From: Chitinophagaceae bacterium | Lineage (GTDB): Bacteria > Bacteroidota > Bacteroidia > Chitinophagales > Chitinophagaceae | Assembly: GCA_947455605.1 (NCBI GenBank) | Contig: CANGOX010000004.1 | Location: 1 to 64,000 of the forward strand | Direction: 5' to 3' | DNA length: 64,000 nt | Shown here: one piece after another, positions 17,401 to 26,546 of the stretch | How positions within the stretch are numbered: the stretch's first letter is position 1 | Layout: every line of letters starts with the position of its first letter | The notes under the pieces: model-generated | Told to the model about the DNA's origin: nothing | Seen by the model: the letters and a program-made list of their open reading frames with translations, nothing else | Database searches by the model: none | Program-made: the position numbers and the translations under genes

Positions 17401-20400
17401 TCTGCTAATATATTCAGTGGATTGGCTCCCGGCACTTATAGTATCGTTGTAAAGGCGGCCAGTGGTTGTGCAACAACGGCACAATCTATAACCATTATTA
17501 ACACGCCTGATGTAACTCTGCCGGTAGTAAGTACCCAACCGGTTACCGTAAGCCTTGATGCAAACGGTGCTGCCACTATAACTGAAGCGCAGGTAGATAA
17601 CGGAAGTTCTGATAATTGCGGAATTGCCAGCATAGTTGTTTCAAAAACCAATTTCAGCTGCGCAGACTTTGGTCCAAATACTGTTACCCTTACCGTTACA
17701 GATAAAAGTGGAAATGTATCAACTGGTACCGCTGTTGTAACTGTAATAGATAATATTCTTCCTTCCATAACAGCACCGGCAAATGTAACAGCTGTTGCCA
17801 ATAGTAGTTGTGTGGCACCGAATGTTACTTTAGGAACACCGGTTACTTCGGATAATTGCGGTATACTCAGTGTTACCAATGATGCACCTGCACAATTTCC
17901 AGTAGGTACAACCACTGTAACCTGGACCGTTACTGATACATATAACAATATCAATACGGCAACACAAACGGTTACTGTTAGCTATCAGCCAAACACAGTA
18001 TCGTTCAATACCTTACTTTCTGATACAGATATTAAAAACGAAGGGGCACTGGTTTCTGCCAATAACCTGGGTGCCAACGCAGCACCGGTACAGATAAATG
18101 GTGTATGCTTCTCAAACAGCCCCGCTAATCTTACCAATTTTGCTAATGGAGGCGGTGCATTCTGTGCAGATTGTGTGCCCGGAAGTTTATTGCAACAATT
18201 ATTGAATGCCCTGGTATTCCAGCCAAATGGTAATCTGTCAACCCTTACTATTGGCGGATTAACACCTTGTCACCGCTATCGTTTACAATTGCTGTACAGC
18301 AACGATGTAAACAGTACTGGTAACAATATTAACATAACGGTTAACGGACAAACCTATCATTTCGCTAACTGGATTCCTGCAGCTAAAAATCTGATTGTTG
18401 AGTTTACGGCAACGTCAACCAGCACCGTGGTTAGCTTCCTGGCTAATGATGGAGCAGAACCCAACAGAGCTGTATTGAATGCATATGCAGTGCATGATCT
18501 GGATCTGCCAAACAGCGCACCATGTAATTCGGCACCGGTTGCCAATGCAGGATCAGATATCAGTGTAAATGCAGGCAGCAATTGTTCTGGTACGGTTACA
18601 CTTGATGGAAGTGCAACAACAGATGCAGATGGATTAAATACACTTTCTTATACATGGAAAGAAGGATCAACTATATTAGGCACTGGTGTTACTTTGTCTA
18701 AGAGCTTTAGCTTAGGTACACATACGGTTAGCTTAACAGTAAAAGACAACTGGGGAATTCTTTCAACCGATATTGTAGTGATTACCGTTTCAGATGTAAC
18801 ACCACCATCAATAGTTTGTCCTGGTGATATGAGTGTAATTGCAAGCAGTGCTGCGGGAGCAGTAGTAACTTATGCTACACCTGTTGGAACAGATAATTGT
18901 TCAGGAGTAACCACTGTTTTGACTTCAGGGTTAGCAAGTGGTGCTACCTTCCCGATTGGAACAACGCATGTAACTTATACGGTTACGGATGGTGCGGGAT
19001 TAACTGCGAGCTGTTCATTTGCGGTTACAGTTAGCGGTTTAGCTCCGGTGATTGTATCTCCTGGTAATATTACGGTAAACAATGATCCGGGTCAGTGCAG
19101 TGCAGTTGTAACTTATGAAGCAACCGAATCAACCGGTGTGCCTGCATCAACAATATCTTATTCAATTCCTTCTGGCGGCACATTTGCCTTAGGTACAACA
19201 ACCGTAACGGCTATAGCTAGCAACGCAGTAGGTTCGTCAACTTGTTCATTTACAGTAACGGTGAAGGATGTAACGCCTCCAACTATTGTTTGTGCAGCAA
19301 ATATTACCGTGAATGCTAATGCAAATAATTGCAATGCCAATGTTGTAGTACCCAAACCAACCGTTTCTGATAATTGTGGTGGCTCTTATCCCGCGGCACC
19401 ATTTGCATCTAATAATTCGAATTTGATGCTTTGGATGGATGCAACAAGGTATAATGTTGCCAATGGTGCGAATATGAATGGAATTCTATCGGATATATCT
19501 GGTTATAATCGATCATTGACTACTAATGCAACTTTTGAAACATCAAGTATTAATGGGAGACCGGCTGTACGATACAATAACAATCGTACAATCGTGAACG
19601 CTCCATTCTCTACAAATGGCAATTCCTTCATTTATCTGGCGGTTCAGGTAGTAGCGGCTGGTACTCAGTGGGCATCTATACTTGACCATCATAGTAGGGA
19701 TATGGGTTTGGCTTTGGAACAGAGTGGATTTAAGTCTAGTAATGTATATCATTTCCAAACAGGTAATGACAATGCCAATGTAGAACAGAGTCTTACATTC
19801 GGTACGAATTATATTATGGCTTGTTCAATTATAGGGGGTAATCTGAGGTCATTCACTTTATATAAAGACAATAACGGAGTACTCCAAAACCTTGGAACAT
19901 CTACCAACAATACATTTAATGTTCAAATAGGTAATAACCACCTATATATTGGAAAGAGTGATGCGAATGAATATGCGAATATGAAATTGGGAGAGTTCAT
20001 TTATTTTCAGAACAGTCTTCCTGTTTCAGAAAGTAATGTGGTAAATTATTTATATAATAAATGGTTTGGCAATCAAATTTCTGTTACGAATAGTTTTAAT
20101 GGCACTAGTGATGCATCAGGTATTTATCCTGTAGGAAATACGAATGTTATCTGGACTGCAATTGATGCGGCGGGCAATTCGTCAACATGTGCGCAAAAAG
20201 TTACTGTAATAGATGCAACACCACCATCAATAGTTTGTCCTGGTGATATGAGTGTATTTGCCAGCAGTGCTGCTGGAGCAGTAGTTACTTATGCTACACC
20301 TGTTGGAACAGATAATTGTTCCGGAGTAACCACTGAGTTAACGGAAGGTTTAGCCAGCGGATCAACATTCGGGATTGGAACTACAAAAGTTACGTATACA

Positions 20401-23400
20401 GCAACAGATGCTGCGGGATTAACTGCGAGCTGTTCGTTCAATGTAACGGTATCGGGTTTAAAACCGGTAATTGTTGCGCCTCAGAATATTTCTGTTAGCA
20501 ATGATGCGGGTAAGTGTGGAGCGATGGTAAGTTATGCAGCTACTGATAACACAGGTATCCCTGCTTCAGTAATTACGTATTCAATACAACCAAACAGTTT
20601 CTTCCCGATTGGTTCAACTGATGTTGTAGCAACGGCTACAAATGCAGTGGGTACTTCAGTAGCAACATTCACAGTAACTGTTACAGACGATGAATTACCA
20701 ATTGTTATTACGAAGCCAATAACGATTCAGTTAAATGCTACGGGTAAGGCAAGTATCACTGTGGCAGACGTTGACAATGGTTCAAAAGATAATTGTGGTA
20801 TTACATCCTACAGTCTGGATAAAACAACATTTGATTGCAGCAATGTAGGACCCAATACCGTCACCTTAACGGTCACAGACATTCATAATAATGTGTCAAC
20901 CGGAACAGCGATAGTAACAGTAGAAGATAAGATAGCCCCAATAGTGATCACTAAGAATATCACTATTCAGTTGGATGCCAATGGTAATGCAAGCATCACA
21001 CCGGCTATGGTTGATGGAGGCTCTTCAGACAATTGTGGTATAGCTACAATGAGTATTTCACAAAGCAGCTTTACCTGTGCAGATATAACAGGGGCTGTTT
21101 CAACCAATACACAAACCATTGTTTCAGATGATACCTGGGCAGAGAGTAGTACTACTTATTCTACAGGGAATTATTGTCAAACACAGGTTTGGAACGGCGT
21201 TTCTTCACCAATGCCTACTGTTGGTTCTTATAGCATTGCTCCTACTATGTATGCGTATTCCGTAACACCAATTCCGGGTACAATGGGAATGTATGGACTG
21301 AATGGCGTAAGGTTCTTTAGAAAAACTTTTAACCTGAGTTCGGTGTCAGGAATAAAGGCAACTTTATTGGCTGCGATGGATAATGGGGTTCAGATCTTTA
21401 TAAATGGGGTGGCTGTTGCATATCAAGGCGATATGGCTAATTCTAATTTCAATGGCTTAGTTCCGGACAGGGTTGTTTTAAATTCAACTGGTGCCAATGT
21501 TAATGGCGGAGTAGGGTATCACTCCTATGATAATATAACCAATACCAATGCATCAAGTTTGTTCGTGGTTGGTACCAATGAAATCGTACTTGCTCTTGCA
21601 AATTGTGATGGTGGTGATAGGGGAGCAATAACCTTTAAGGCCATCATTGAAACAAATTCAGGAGGGGCAGGTTCGGTTGTATTAACAGTTACAGATGTAA
21701 ATGGTAATACAGCATCGGCAAATGCACAGGTAACGGTTGTGGATAATATTAAACCGGTTATCACCAGCAATGGAGATCAATCCGTAAACAATGATTTGGG
21801 TAAATGTGGTGCTCAGGTAAGTGTTAGTGCAAGTGCCACAGATAATTGTGGAGTAGGCGTACCAACAGGTGTAAGAAGTGATAATAAAGCCCTGACTGCC
21901 GAGTATCCTGTAGGCACAACTACTATTACATGGACAGTAACGGATAATAATGGTAATGCAGCCTTACCGGTTACCCAAACGATCATTGTAACGGATAATA
22001 CGATCCCTGTGATCACAACCAATGGAGATAAGTCGGTAAGCAACGATGCAGGTAAATGCGGAGCAGCCGTAGTGGTAAGTGCGAGTGCAGCTGATAATTG
22101 CGGAGTAGGCGCACCGTCAGGAGTGAGAAGCGATAACAAACCATTAAGCGATCCTTACCCGGTAGGTACCACAACGATCACCTGGACTGTAACAGATGTG
22201 CATGGTAACAATGCAGTACCGGTTACCCAGACCATCGAGGTAACAGACAATGAAAAACCAGTTATCACCAGCAATGGTAATAAGTCGGTAAACAATGACC
22301 CAGGTAAATGCGGAGCCACATTAGTGGTAAGCGCAACTGCTGCAGATAATTGTAGTGTAGGTGCACCGTCAGGTTTGAGAAGCGATGCTTTGGCATTGAC
22401 AGATCTTTATCCTGTAGGAACCACAACGATCAGCTGGACAGTAACGGATATCCATGGTAACATAGGTGTACCTGTAACCCAGACCATCGTGGTAACAGAT
22501 AATGAAAAACCAGTGATCGCCTGTGCACCGGATGTAGTGTTCTGTGCCAATTATGGCGGAGTAACCACTTATACGATCAACGCGCTTACGGCCGGTGATA
22601 ACTGCGGTATCCTCAGCACCACATACGCTGTAACCGGAGCCACTACAAGAAGTGGATCAGGCAATAATGCCAGCGGAGTATTTGCGGTAGGTGTATCTAC
22701 GATCACCTGGACAGTAACCGATACCCACGGCAACGTGAGTGTATGCAGCACAAAGGTTACGATCAACCCATTACCGGTAGCAAGCTTTGTAAGCAGCAAT
22801 GCAGATGCGTTCTGTAATAAAACAACCTTAACCGCTTCGTCAAACATCAACCCGGCAACGTACAGTTGGACTTCAGGTTCAACGCCTGGCAGCTTTATCG
22901 CCAATGCGGATCTGGTGTTGGGACTGACCAATGCAGATGGTATCTACAAAGTGTTTGTTAAAGCAACAAACACCGGTTGTATCAGTGAGTTTGCAGCATC
23001 GTACAACTACCAGAAACAAAATCTGGCAGGCAACTATACGATCCTTGCATACAAAGAAGTGGAACTGGGCAAATACAACAAGGTACAGACCGGAAGCGTA
23101 GGTGTGATGACGGCGAAAGGAGAAGCTGAGTTCAATGCCTATACATCGGTTAACGGACCTGGCGCTTTTGTGAAATCACCTAAGATCGATAAAGATGGTT
23201 CAGGTATCGTGATCCCAACCCAGATCATCGGATTGGCAAACGTAACCCTGCCAACGATGCAGTACAATACAGCCACCACGAATAACTTACCTAGTTATAC
23301 GGCTTCTGTAAACAATGCAACCTTAACCGGTAGCTACAAGAACCTTACAGTTAAGAAGGGCGTGAGTGTAACAGTAACAGCCAGTACGTTTGGCAGCATC

Positions 23401-24255
23401 CGTCTGGAAGAGGGAGCGAGCATCCGGTTTACTTCATCGGTACTGAATATCGACAACCTGTCGGCCGACAGAGGTGCTAAGAACAACGACTATAGCTATA
23501 TCCGATTTGCACCGAACACCAGTGTGCGGATGAGTGGATATGTAAGCTTCGGCAGTCAGGTATTGGTAAACCCAGAGGCGAACAAGGTAACGTTCTACAT
23601 GGGCGACCTTAGAAATGATGAGGAGAAGTTCACGGTAAAAGGTGGAGACACCAAAGTGATCGCCAATATCATTATGCCTGATGGTAAACTAAGGGTAACA
23701 GCAACTGACTGTGATGATGATAACCACGACAGCTGCGACCATAAAGCGCATGATGCGAGGAACTGTAAACACAGAGGCCATGACCACAATGATTGCGACC
23801 ACAGAGCCCATACAGCGGCCAGTTGTAATGATGATGTGTATATGACCGGACTGTTCATTGCAGAAGAAGTAGAGAGCAAGGGTAATACGGTTATCTGGAA
23901 CAGCTATGATTGCAGTTCACCTGTACCGAGCTATAGTGTAAACGCAGCGGCTACGGCTACCAATGCAACGGTAGAGAGCAAAGAAGCGGGCGTTACCACA
24001 GAAGAGGAACTGAAGATCACGGTGATGCCAAATCCAAGTACTACATACTTCACATTGAAACTGGAGAGCAAATATGCTACACCGGTAAATATGAGAGTAA
24101 TGGACGGAAGAGGCAGAGTGATCGATGCGAAATCACAGATCGGATCCAACAGCACGATCCAGATAGGTCATAATTACAGCAGCGGTACTTACTACGCTGA
24201 ACTGATACAGGGTACTCAACGTAAAGTGGTACAGTTGATCAAAGCAAGAGGGTAG
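14431..24255 (+). CDS. Giant T9SS-exported multidomain adhesin (3,274 aa)
   Basis: After a signal peptide (MLCIMLLTFPVLGVIGQ) come a Gly-rich domain (about 60-330) and two LamG/ConA-like domains (about 335-500 and 650-800) separated by an Ig-like unit. Next are a Big_2-type Ig domain and a SprB-type repeat (DVSCAGNNDGSITVTATGG). Many HYR/cadherin-like repeats (TPPSIVCPGDMSV..., VTDNEKPVITSN...) and a PKD-like unit (PVANAGSDISVNAG) follow. Two HYR repeats are split by inserted domains: a LamG-like one (LMLWMDATRYN...) and a jelly-roll-like one (ETFNLSSV region, DNGVQIFINGVAV). A His/Asp/Cys-rich loop (about 3090-3130) precedes the T9SS type A sorting domain (VMPNPSTTYFTLKL... to the end). It is expected on the cell surface as an adhesin or matrix protein; its ligand is unknown. 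Confidence 0.88.
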   Translation: MIKHNPFRHLYSMLCIMLLTFPVLGVIGQTYSFTNAGASGISGPSQTQVNSAYTSTTLAGKVTITGSGIQQWVVPANGTYSITAAGAQGGSTPSATGGRGRIIVTQLNLTAGTVLNILVGQRGGYAEFAAPGYVGGGGGGSFVINQTTNTPILISGGGGGAAQGNASWGSPVLNGIDAPEYNITSGANGIGYAQSWSQAGLGGVNGGGGTRPGSGGAGGGGYTGNGAGGGSYAGDPGISYLNGGLGGVNRDYFGGETVNTPGGFGGGGGAATHSNYEANAGGGGGYSGGGGGNTRVGAGGGGGNLYTGTFVSSSLNTGNGFVTITNLLTPAGALNFVKSTPLSGNYISVPHSSSLNLGSDFTIEAWVNYTGTDNTIIDKGDYDYLLQINCSNPGFAPNKIDFYNRNTGAWVHSTGTLSPGVWNHVAITLTGGVMTFYINGVASGTANVTYTQDNGPVNIGRQNPINCLCNTFNGSMDELRIWNRALPACEIASTKDCELSAAGATGIAAYYKFNQGNVGSDNTSITTLTDASANNNTGTLVGFTKTGNTSNFVAGQIGGTCSVFTTPAISAGSNSPVNAGGSINLTASGTNVTTYSWAGPNSFTSSTQNPTISTASAANAGTYTVTGTNGISSCTVTATTSVSINAPATALNFDGANDFINVPANAAFNTVNYTAECWINPKSVGINFQHILGKRTSTTGWNIFLTGANIVLWNGYGQVITGPTVPVNTWTHIAVTGDASGQKLYINGLPVGSTNAVVNPATLQNFRVGLTSDDNSWPFGGSIDEVRFWNRALCQSEIQNNMNCNLAAAGQTGLVALYHLDNGFVNGTNTGIANITVASDASGNGFNGTLTNFGLTGASSNYVAGNTSGTCSVFTTTNFPVTGSTTICVSATTQLANANSGTWSSSNTAIATINASGLVTGISAGTVTITFTSTCGSVSTASVTVNALPNAGIIKTDVSCAGNNDGSITVTATGGSLPYQYSSNGGATYQSANIFSGLAPGTYSIVVKAASGCATTAQSITIINTPDVTLPVVSTQPVTVSLDANGAATITEAQVDNGSSDNCGIASIVVSKTNFSCADFGPNTVTLTVTDKSGNVSTGTAVVTVIDNILPSITAPANVTAVANSSCVAPNVTLGTPVTSDNCGILSVTNDAPAQFPVGTTTVTWTVTDTYNNINTATQTVTVSYQPNTVSFNTLLSDTDIKNEGALVSANNLGANAAPVQINGVCFSNSPANLTNFANGGGAFCADCVPGSLLQQLLNALVFQPNGNLSTLTIGGLTPCHRYRLQLLYSNDVNSTGNNINITVNGQTYHFANWIPAAKNLIVEFTATSTSTVVSFLANDGAEPNRAVLNAYAVHDLDLPNSAPCNSAPVANAGSDISVNAGSNCSGTVTLDGSATTDADGLNTLSYTWKEGSTILGTGVTLSKSFSLGTHTVSLTVKDNWGILSTDIVVITVSDVTPPSIVCPGDMSVIASSAAGAVVTYATPVGTDNCSGVTTVLTSGLASGATFPIGTTHVTYTVTDGAGLTASCSFAVTVSGLAPVIVSPGNITVNNDPGQCSAVVTYEATESTGVPASTISYSIPSGGTFALGTTTVTAIASNAVGSSTCSFTVTVKDVTPPTIVCAANITVNANANNCNANVVVPKPTVSDNCGGSYPAAPFASNNSNLMLWMDATRYNVANGANMNGILSDISGYNRSLTTNATFETSSINGRPAVRYNNNRTIVNAPFSTNGNSFIYLAVQVVAAGTQWASILDHHSRDMGLALEQSGFKSSNVYHFQTGNDNANVEQSLTFGTNYIMACSIIGGNLRSFTLYKDNNGVLQNLGTSTNNTFNVQIGNNHLYIGKSDANEYANMKLGEFIYFQNSLPVSESNVVNYLYNKWFGNQISVTNSFNGTSDASGIYPVGNTNVIWTAIDAAGNSSTCAQKVTVIDATPPSIVCPGDMSVFASSAAGAVVTYATPVGTDNCSGVTTELTEGLASGSTFGIGTTKVTYTATDAAGLTASCSFNVTVSGLKPVIVAPQNISVSNDAGKCGAMVSYAATDNTGIPASVITYSIQPNSFFPIGSTDVVATATNAVGTSVATFTVTVTDDELPIVITKPITIQLNATGKASITVADVDNGSKDNCGITSYSLDKTTFDCSNVGPNTVTLTVTDIHNNVSTGTAIVTVEDKIAPIVITKNITIQLDANGNASITPAMVDGGSSDNCGIATMSISQSSFTCADITGAVSTNTQTIVSDDTWAESSTTYSTGNYCQTQVWNGVSSPMPTVGSYSIAPTMYAYSVTPIPGTMGMYGLNGVRFFRKTFNLSSVSGIKATLLAAMDNGVQIFINGVAVAYQGDMANSNFNGLVPDRVVLNSTGANVNGGVGYHSYDNITNTNASSLFVVGTNEIVLALANCDGGDRGAITFKAIIETNSGGAGSVVLTVTDVNGNTASANAQVTVVDNIKPVITSNGDQSVNNDLGKCGAQVSVSASATDNCGVGVPTGVRSDNKALTAEYPVGTTTITWTVTDNNGNAALPVTQTIIVTDNTIPVITTNGDKSVSNDAGKCGAAVVVSASAADNCGVGAPSGVRSDNKPLSDPYPVGTTTITWTVTDVHGNNAVPVTQTIEVTDNEKPVITSNGNKSVNNDPGKCGATLVVSATAADNCSVGAPSGLRSDALALTDLYPVGTTTISWTVTDIHGNIGVPVTQTIVVTDNEKPVIACAPDVVFCANYGGVTTYTINALTAGDNCGILSTTYAVTGATTRSGSGNNASGVFAVGVSTITWTVTDTHGNVSVCSTKVTINPLPVASFVSSNADAFCNKTTLTASSNINPATYSWTSGSTPGSFIANADLVLGLTNADGIYKVFVKATNTGCISEFAASYNYQKQNLAGNYTILAYKEVELGKYNKVQTGSVGVMTAKGEAEFNAYTSVNGPGAFVKSPKIDKDGSGIVIPTQIIGLANVTLPTMQYNTATTNNLPSYTASVNNATLTGSYKNLTVKKGVSVTVTASTFGSIRLEEGASIRFTSSVLNIDNLSADRGAKNNDYSYIRFAPNTSVRMSGYVSFGSQVLVNPEANKVTFYMGDLRNDEEKFTVKGGDTKVIANIIMPDGKLRVTATDCDDDNHDSCDHKAHDARNCKHRGHDHNDCDHRAHTAASCNDDVYMTGLFIAEEVESKGNTVIWNSYDCSSPVPSYSVNAAATATNATVESKEAGVTTEEELKITVMPNPSTTYFTLKLESKYATPVNMRVMDGRGRVIDAKSQIGSNSTIQIGHNYSSGTYYAELIQGTQRKVVQLIKARG
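18802..19035 (+). repeat. HYR-repeat DNA copy 1 (near-identical to 20221)
   Basis: The stretch starting CCACCATCAATAGTTTGTCC recurs at 20221 with only scattered differences over roughly 200 bases, although neighbouring HYR repeats differ much more at the DNA level. It encodes the IVCPGDMSV...DNCSGVTT HYR unit. The similarity points to recent duplication or gene conversion inside the adhesin gene. Confidence 0.8.
20221..20455 (+). repeat. HYR-repeat DNA copy 2 (near-identical to 18802)
   Basis: This is the second copy of the near-identical HYR segment, offset 1,419 bases from the first. It follows directly after the LamG-like domain that interrupts the previous HYR repeat. Confidence 0.8.
21751..22506 (+). 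repeat. Three tandem 252-bp HYR repeats in the adhesin
   Basis: Units begin at 21751, 22003 and 22255 with an exact 252-base (84-residue) period. Each reads PVIT-NG(D/N)-SV-ND-GKCGA and so on through DNC-VG-P-G-RSD, YPVGTTTI-WTVTD and PVTQTI-VTDN. The third unit has diverged a little (CSVGAPSGLRSDALAL). Exact periodicity and high identity indicate recent tandem expansion. Confidence 0.85.
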
Positions 24256-24291
24256 TATTGGCGTAATATTCTTAAGCTCAACTGTAACACT

Positions 24292-24318
24292 AAGGGCCGC
24301 TCACATCGAGCGGCCCTT
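24292..24318 (+). terminator. Rho-independent terminator of the adhesin gene
   Basis: AAGGGCCGCTC pairs with GAGCGGCCCTT around ACATC and is followed by TTTTAT, 37 bases after the adhesin stop. Confidence 0.9.
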
Positions 24319-24375
24319 TTTATTTAATATTTTCAACACAATTATAGGAGAGACCCGCCTGTTTAAGTGGGGTAG

Positions 24376-25473
24376 TTAAAACCAACCTCTTTTGCGGAAT
24401 GCAAAGATCATCCAGATAGGAACGATCACCATCAAACCCACAGCAATAAAGAAACCGTATGGGTGATGTATGTAGGGGAGTTTATCAAAGTTCATTCCGA
24501 ATATGCCTCCAATAACGGTAGCAGGTGCTAATAAACAGGTTACCACGGCCATCACTTTCATTACCTCATTCATTTTCAGGTTTACATTACTAAGGTAGAG
24601 ATCCTGTAAGTTCATCATCATATCCCGATAGTTCTCTGCCAACTCATTCGCCTGTATGATATGGTCATAGATGTCTTTAAAATACTTCATCGTCCTGTCC
24701 TGCAGCAATTCACTATCGCTACGGATAAAACCATTCACCAGATCACGTACAGGACTTACATTTCTTTTTAGCACTATCAGCTCCTTACGTAAACTGTTGA
24801 TCTCGGCTAATGAACGGGTATTACTGCTGCGGATGATCTTTTCTTCCAGCATTTCAATACGCTCTCCAAGTTTTTCCATTACCACATAATAATGATCAAC
24901 GATCATATCCAGCAATGCATAACATAAATAGTCGGGGCCGCTTTGTCTCAGTTTGCTGATATTATTCCGCAGTTTTTCCCTGATCGAATCAAATACATCT
25001 CTGGTGCCGTCTTCCTGAAATGAGATCACAAATCCTTTACCGAGTACAATACCGATCTGCTCAGTTTCCACAGCACCGGTTCTTTCGTTGAAATAAAGCA
25101 TGTTCAACAAACAGAAAAGAACCGGATCCATTTCGTCCATTTTAGGCCGCTGGCCTACACTCAATATATCTTCTATGATCAGTGGATGGATGTTAAAATG
25201 CAGACAGATCGCTTCAATATCTTTTTTTCGGATCCCATCTACATTGATCCAGGTGGTACTATTGCTGTCCTTATACGGATAAGCATCAGCAATACTCTCC
25301 AAAGGTTTCTCATCTACATAATCAGCCGCATAATCAAAAACCGTGAGTTTGGTTGCTATGGCTTCTTCCCTTTTGGGTAAAACGGTTGGGTTTACCTGAA
25401 AAATATCCCGGGTACGTTTGGTATTAAACAGCGAGAAAACCTTTAAATATCTGAGGTATTTGCTTTGCGGCAT
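24376..25473 (-). CDS. corA: CorA-type magnesium/cobalt transporter
   Basis: The 365-residue protein has a soluble N-terminal domain with a long helical stalk (IEMLEEKIIRSSNTRSLAEINSLRKE...). Two C-terminal membrane helices flank the family signature FGMNFDKLPY (GMN at about 326-328), and the protein ends in the positively charged FRKRGWF. The GMN selectivity motif and the C-terminal position of the helices identify CorA, a pentameric inner-membrane Mg2+ (and Co2+/Ni2+) channel. It converges on the adhesin gene across a terminator and is transcribed divergently from the YheT-like hydrolase, with 80 bases between starts. Confidence 0.93.
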   Translation of the reverse strand: MPQSKYLRYLKVFSLFNTKRTRDIFQVNPTVLPKREEAIATKLTVFDYAADYVDEKPLESIADAYPYKDSNSTTWINVDGIRKKDIEAICLHFNIHPLIIEDILSVGQRPKMDEMDPVLFCLLNMLYFNERTGAVETEQIGIVLGKGFVISFQEDGTRDVFDSIREKLRNNISKLRQSGPDYLCYALLDMIVDHYYVVMEKLGERIEMLEEKIIRSSNTRSLAEINSLRKELIVLKRNVSPVRDLVNGFIRSDSELLQDRTMKYFKDIYDHIIQANELAENYRDMMMNLQDLYLSNVNLKMNEVMKVMAVVTCLLAPATVIGGIFGMNFDKLPYIHHPYGFFIAVGLMVIVPIWMIFAFRKRGWF

Positions 25474-25529
25474 AGAATGAAGTTAAAACAAGTTTTCAAT
25501 CCCGTAAACATTTGAAATGGGATTCGTTT

Positions 25530-25537
25530 TACATTTG
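25530..25537 (+). promoter_or_regulatory. Possible Bacteroidota -7 element (TAnnTTTG)
   Basis: TACATTTG matches the Bacteroidota sigma-A -7 consensus TAnnTTTG exactly, 17 bases before the chosen ATG of the YheT-like gene. A TTTG lies upstream at 25511 but the spacing is shorter than usual, so the promoter is tentative. Confidence 0.35.
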
Positions 25538-25553
25538 CAGCCAACCGCCTCAC

Positions 25554-26546
25554 ATGCCCATACTTTCTACACCAGATTATAAAACATCTCCCTGGCAGTT
25601 CAATGGTCATATACAAACCATTTATCCAAGCCTGTTCAGGAAAATTAAATTTGATTATAATCAGAGAGAAAGACTTGAGCTGCCGGATGGTGATTTTGTA
25701 GATCTGGACTGGTCTTTTGCAACACATAAAAAAAAGAAACTGATCATTATTACCCATGGCCTGGAAGGAGATTCGCACAGGCATTATGTATTGGGAATGG
25801 CAAAACTGTTTACAGAGAACGGATATGATGCATTGGGCTGGAATTGCAGAAGCTGCAGTGGCGAGATGAACCGGCTGGCCCGTTTCTATCACCATGGCGA
25901 TGCCAACGACCTGCGATTTGTGATTGACTATGCGATCAAAAACTTCGGATACGATGAGATCGTGCTTACAGGATTCAGTATGGGGGGCAGTTTAAGTTTG
26001 CGCGCAGTGGCTGAATTTCCTGACCAGGTGCCTGCAGCAATAAAAAAAGTGATCGCCTTTTCTGTTCCCTGCGATCTGCTTAGCAGTGTAAAGATCTTAT
26101 CTCAATCCACCAATAAGATCTACAGCAGCCGGTTCCTGAAAAAACTGGGAGAAAAGATCAAACAGAAAGAAAAGATCTTTCCGGATCAGCTTAGTTATGA
26201 AGGATATGAAAAGATCAAACACTTTGTTGACTTTGATAACCGCTACACCGCACCGCTGCATGGATTTGCTGATGCCTATGATTTTTATACAAAAGCCAGC
26301 GTAAAGCCATTATTGCCAAATATTAAAGTGCCCTCCTTAATCGTTCAGGCAAAGAATGATACGTTTTTATCACCTGAATGTTTTGTGTATGAAGAAGCTT
26401 CACAAAATGAAAACCTGTTTCTGCAGGTAACCAACTATGGTGGTCATTGTGGTTTTATGCTGCCGGGTTCTGAGTTTTCCTGGGCGGAGTTGAGGGCACT
26501 TACTTTTGCCAGCGGTCGGGGTGCTCAAAGCGACCTGAACGCTTAG
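25554..26546 (+). CDS. YheT-like alpha/beta hydrolase
   Basis: ATG 25554 ([26 protein letters not shown]) is chosen because the NGHIQTIYP start is typical of the YheT/UPF0017 family, whereas the track start adds unrelated residues. The fold signatures are [15 protein letters not shown] (oxyanion region), the nucleophile elbow GFSMGGS with Ser142, an acid loop near [12 protein letters not shown], and the base His in NYGGHCGFM (about 305). Members are cytoplasmic serine esterase-like enzymes with poorly known substrates. It overlaps the convergent recQ gene by four bases. Confidence 0.85.
   Translation: MPILSTPDYKTSPWQFNGHIQTIYPSLFRKIKFDYNQRERLELPDGDFVDLDWSFATHKKKKLIIITHGLEGDSHRHYVLGMAKLFTENGYDALGWNCRSCSGEMNRLARFYHHGDANDLRFVIDYAIKNFGYDEIVLTGFSMGGSLSLRAVAEFPDQVPAAIKKVIAFSVPCDLLSSVKILSQSTNKIYSSRFLKKLGEKIKQKEKIFPDQLSYEGYEKIKHFVDFDNRYTAPLHGFADAYDFYTKASVKPLLPNIKVPSLIVQAKNDTFLSPECFVYEEASQNENLFLQVTNYGGHCGFMLPGSEFSWAELRALTFASGRGAQSDLNA

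Noticed and set aside
17436-17954. 172-aa minus-strand ORF inside the adhesin
   Set aside because: Antisense shadow of Thr/Val-rich repeats with no family features.
22569-22931. Minus-strand ORF inside the adhesin
   Set aside because: Antisense shadow of the HYR repeats.
25443-25895. 150-aa minus-strand ORF
   Set aside because: Antisense to the YheT-like gene and overlapping the start of corA.
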